Assembly: GCA_034670405.1 (NCBI GenBank)
Contig: JAXDDX010000013.1
Location: 1,172,501-1,236,500, forward strand
Direction: 5' to 3'
Length of the DNA stretch: 64,000 nucleotides
From: Hoplostethus atlanticus
Taxonomy: Eukaryota > Chordata > Actinopteri > Trachichthyiformes > Trachichthyidae
Positions 62,199 through 64,000 of this stretch are shown one piece after another; positions within the stretch are counted from its first letter, which is position 1, and each line of letters begins with the position of its first letter. The notes under the pieces are model-generated. The model did not search any database, was not told the origin of the DNA, and was given only the letters and a program-made list of their open reading frames with translations. A program made the translations under genes and the position numbers.

Positions 62199-63966
62199 TC
62201 ACTCACAGGCCAACTTGCTGTCAAAGCTTGACAGGCCAATGGCAAAGGCTTGAAGAGCACACATGGGATAGTTAAAGTCCAGGGTGAAGATGTCTTCTGC
62301 CACTCTGCCAAACTGCATGACGATGTAGTCAGCTGGAGCGGAGGGCAACAGAGAGATATTCAGGCATACTTCAATCACTAATGTAATGTAAGCATGGGCA
62401 ATGGAGAAAATGTGTAACATAGGGAATAGAGAGGAAGAGCACAAATAGTGAAGCAAATAAATATACCAGGGAAAAGCACTCAAGCACTCAAACAATTTAC
62501 AATTTATTTGCTCTCATGAGATTTTGACTGTATTTTGACTTTTATGTCATTATTAATCTCAAAAGGACTAACCTGGTTAAATAAGGGTTAAATTAATACA
62601 AAATAATTAAACACTATAATGCTGAAATACCATGCCAACACGCCACTGGGCACCACCAAGAGGTTCAGCACCACGGACAGCAACCGTTCCGACAATGTGC
62701 GGCTCTATCCACATCAGCTGTTTAAATTAATAATCCTGGGAACATTTTCAGATAAATAAATATCCGTTTTGCTACACGCTAGAGCCGATTGATATAGTGA
62801 TTCAGTGATTCAGCCTATAGGGAGCGATAGCCACCATGGCTGAACAGAAAAGAGTGCCACATACAGAAACTCAAACTTCATCCACAGAAAATCCAAGGAA
62901 AAAGACGTCACAGCACACTGTTGACAAGTGATAGTGCTAGAAGTGCAGTGCAGAAACATCACAGCGATGATCGCTTAGCACCGACAATTGTATCTTCAGG
63001 ATTACTTCTTTAAAGTTTGGTATTCACCTCACCATGTGAGAATGTGCCCTGGTCTCCCTTTTGTAAGCAGTAGCAGAGAGAGAGAGAGAAACTGAGGGAA
63101 AGAGACTTACGGTCGTTGCCGTGGACGATCTGAAAGTTCTTGACCGAGGCTTGAGTAACACGGCCATGGAAGTTCAGCACATACGACTGGGTGTCATCGT
63201 TCCACACGGGGGCCTTGTTGTGCAACTCGATCAGGTTGTCCAGTGAGTGGTTCTGCCACTTACTCAGTAGGCTCTCCTGCTCCTGTAATACAAACATATT
63301 TACATTTGCCTTTTGGCCATTTAGCTGACGCTTTTATCTCGAGTGACACTTCATATCAAATGCTCGTACATGTCGCATACCACATGGAATCAAATTTAAT
63401 TGGCCAAATGCTTTCACGACATAGGAGGTAGAGGTCAGACTTACATTGTTGGGCCGTACAGGGACTCTCTCAAAGTTCATGTTCATACCAGGAATGATCA
63501 CAGTCATCTTACGGGGACCTTTGAATCCCAGCACGTTGGTTTCCTGACGAACGGAACAGAGACCATGACAATTTCACATATATGTTAAAAATGAACAAGG
63601 GATGACAATACACATTGCTTGTGTTTGTGTCTCTGTCTAATACTCACATAGCAGATGGCAGCCAACTCCTGTCGTGTGTTGCTCTCTTCTAGCAGTGCTC
63701 CGGGGTTTTTGCAGGGGTTGGTGCCGTTGTCATACACTGTGAATTTGGTGCCCATCAAGTTGGACCTGTAAGAACACACAGAAGCAGTGGCATGCCTGTA
63801 TGGATGTATATTAGATCAAAGAGGCATTGTCAGACACTAGAGTGAGGTTTTACCTCAGTTTACCCATGAAGCTCTCTCCCTCCCTCGACAGATCAGTGGC
63901 ATCCACTGAAATAAGGTAGTTGGACGTCTTGCTCTTCTTCCTCTTTCTTCCTGCCAGCAGAAATAC
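62199..63966 (-). CDS. Tubby-like protein, C-terminal tubby domain exons; 5' part beyond window
   Basis: Minus-strand exons are 63966-63854 (113 nt), 63765-63648 (118 nt), 63543-63445 (99 nt), 63282-63111 (172 nt) and 62332-62199 (134 nt with stop), all with AG/GT borders and joining phases. They encode almost the whole tubby domain: [100 protein letters not shown], ending [12 protein letters not shown]. The domain binds phosphatidylinositol 4,5-bisphosphate through basic residues, and family members carry membrane receptors into cilia. [10 protein letters not shown] and [16 protein letters not shown] look closest to TULP3, but TUB is similar, so no symbol is given. The N-terminal IFT-binding part is off the right edge. 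This is the intact copy; the one at 51.8-52.8 kb is a remnant. Confidence 0.92.
62770..63014. mobile_element. 245-bp insertion in tubby intron, unit B only
   Basis: Unit A reads CCGTTTGGTATTC where unit B has CCGTTT, 245 bp, then GTTTGGTATTC. The 4-bp GTTT is duplicated on both sides, as after a transposition. Inside, a start codon in a strong context (GCCACCATGG, start at 62836) opens a 31-codon frame ending at 62931, reading [13 protein letters not shown]. It might be the truncated start of a transposon gene, but I recognise no family. Confidence 0.6.
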
Positions 63967-64000
63967 CTAGAAAGACAGAGAGAAAGACGGTTCCAGCTCC

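Larger units (their letters stand above)
52824..63461. repeat. Tandem duplication unit B
   Basis: Head-to-tail second copy (10.6 kb) of 43485-52826. It begins with TRIM SPRY sequence fused to tubby exon sequence and ends where the tubby exon continues into its intact remainder. The trinucleotide CAG is shared at the junction. Compared with unit A it carries an LTR retroelement (56260-57261), an inverted-repeat insertion (about 58352-58387), about 230 bp of copy-specific sequence at 59362-59590 and a 245-bp insertion at 62770-63014. It lacks about 200 bp of the A-copy sequence near 44370-44570. Confidence 0.93.

Noticed and set aside
1-64000. CRISPR arrays, operons, prophage or bacterial mobile elements
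   Set aside because: Nothing of the kind. Repeats are microsatellites, eukaryotic transposons or the one large duplication, and genes have spliceosomal introns.

Overview
The window is nuclear DNA from a vertebrate, almost certainly a teleost fish. Genes are split by short GT-AG introns, the DNA is rich in CA/GT and GA/CT microsatellites, and it carries fish-type dispersed repeats: an L2-clade LINE, a tRNA-derived SINE with target-site duplications, a hAT-like foldback element and an LTR retroelement. All five recognisable loci are vertebrate families (pleiotrophin, a TRIM E3 ligase, TIPARP/PARP7-like ADP-ribosyltransferases, tubby-like). Nothing bacterial, and no intact viral gene, was seen.

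Layout. (1) 1-5.7 kb: minus-strand pleiotrophin gene (ptn). Three coding exons are visible (signal peptide, first and second heparin-binding domains). The lysine-rich last exon lies beyond the left edge. (2) 5.7-41.5 kb: about 36 kb with no supportable protein-coding exon. It holds microsatellites and scattered transposon remains, and I read it as the ptn first intron / upstream regulatory territory. (3) 41.6-44 kb: plus-strand six-coding-exon TRIM gene (RING, B-box, coiled coil, PRY/SPRY) whose last exon carries two 1-base insertions. (4) 46.2-49.95 kb: complete five-coding-exon TIPARP/PARP7-like gene (648 aa). (5) 51.8-52.8 kb: minus-strand tubby-domain gene cut off inside an exon. (6) 52.8-63.46 kb: a second copy of everything from the middle of the TRIM SPRY exon through the PARP gene to the middle of the same tubby exon. 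(7) 63.4-64 kb: the tubby gene continues intact off the right edge.

Regions 3-7 are explained by one recent head-to-tail tandem duplication of about 9.3 kb whose breakpoints lie in two coding exons. It left one full-length but frameshifted TRIM gene, an orphan SPRY exon with an open frame, two complete PARP paralogs (648 and 641 aa), a 5'-truncated tubby remnant and one intact tubby gene. Since the duplication the copies have diverged by an LTR element in intron 1 of PARP copy B, a 27-bp-arm inverted repeat that looks like a templated fold-back event, and several copy-specific segments. By hand count the two PARP copies differ by about 19 replacement and 5 silent base changes. The catalytic exon has 7 replacement and 0 silent, clustered in loops beside the NAD+ pocket.

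TRIM ligases and TIPARP-family mono-ADP-ribosyltransferases are families often tied to innate antiviral defence. A young tandem TRIM-PARP cluster with replacement-biased divergence is the most interesting content here. That reading is inference and needs alignment and expression data.
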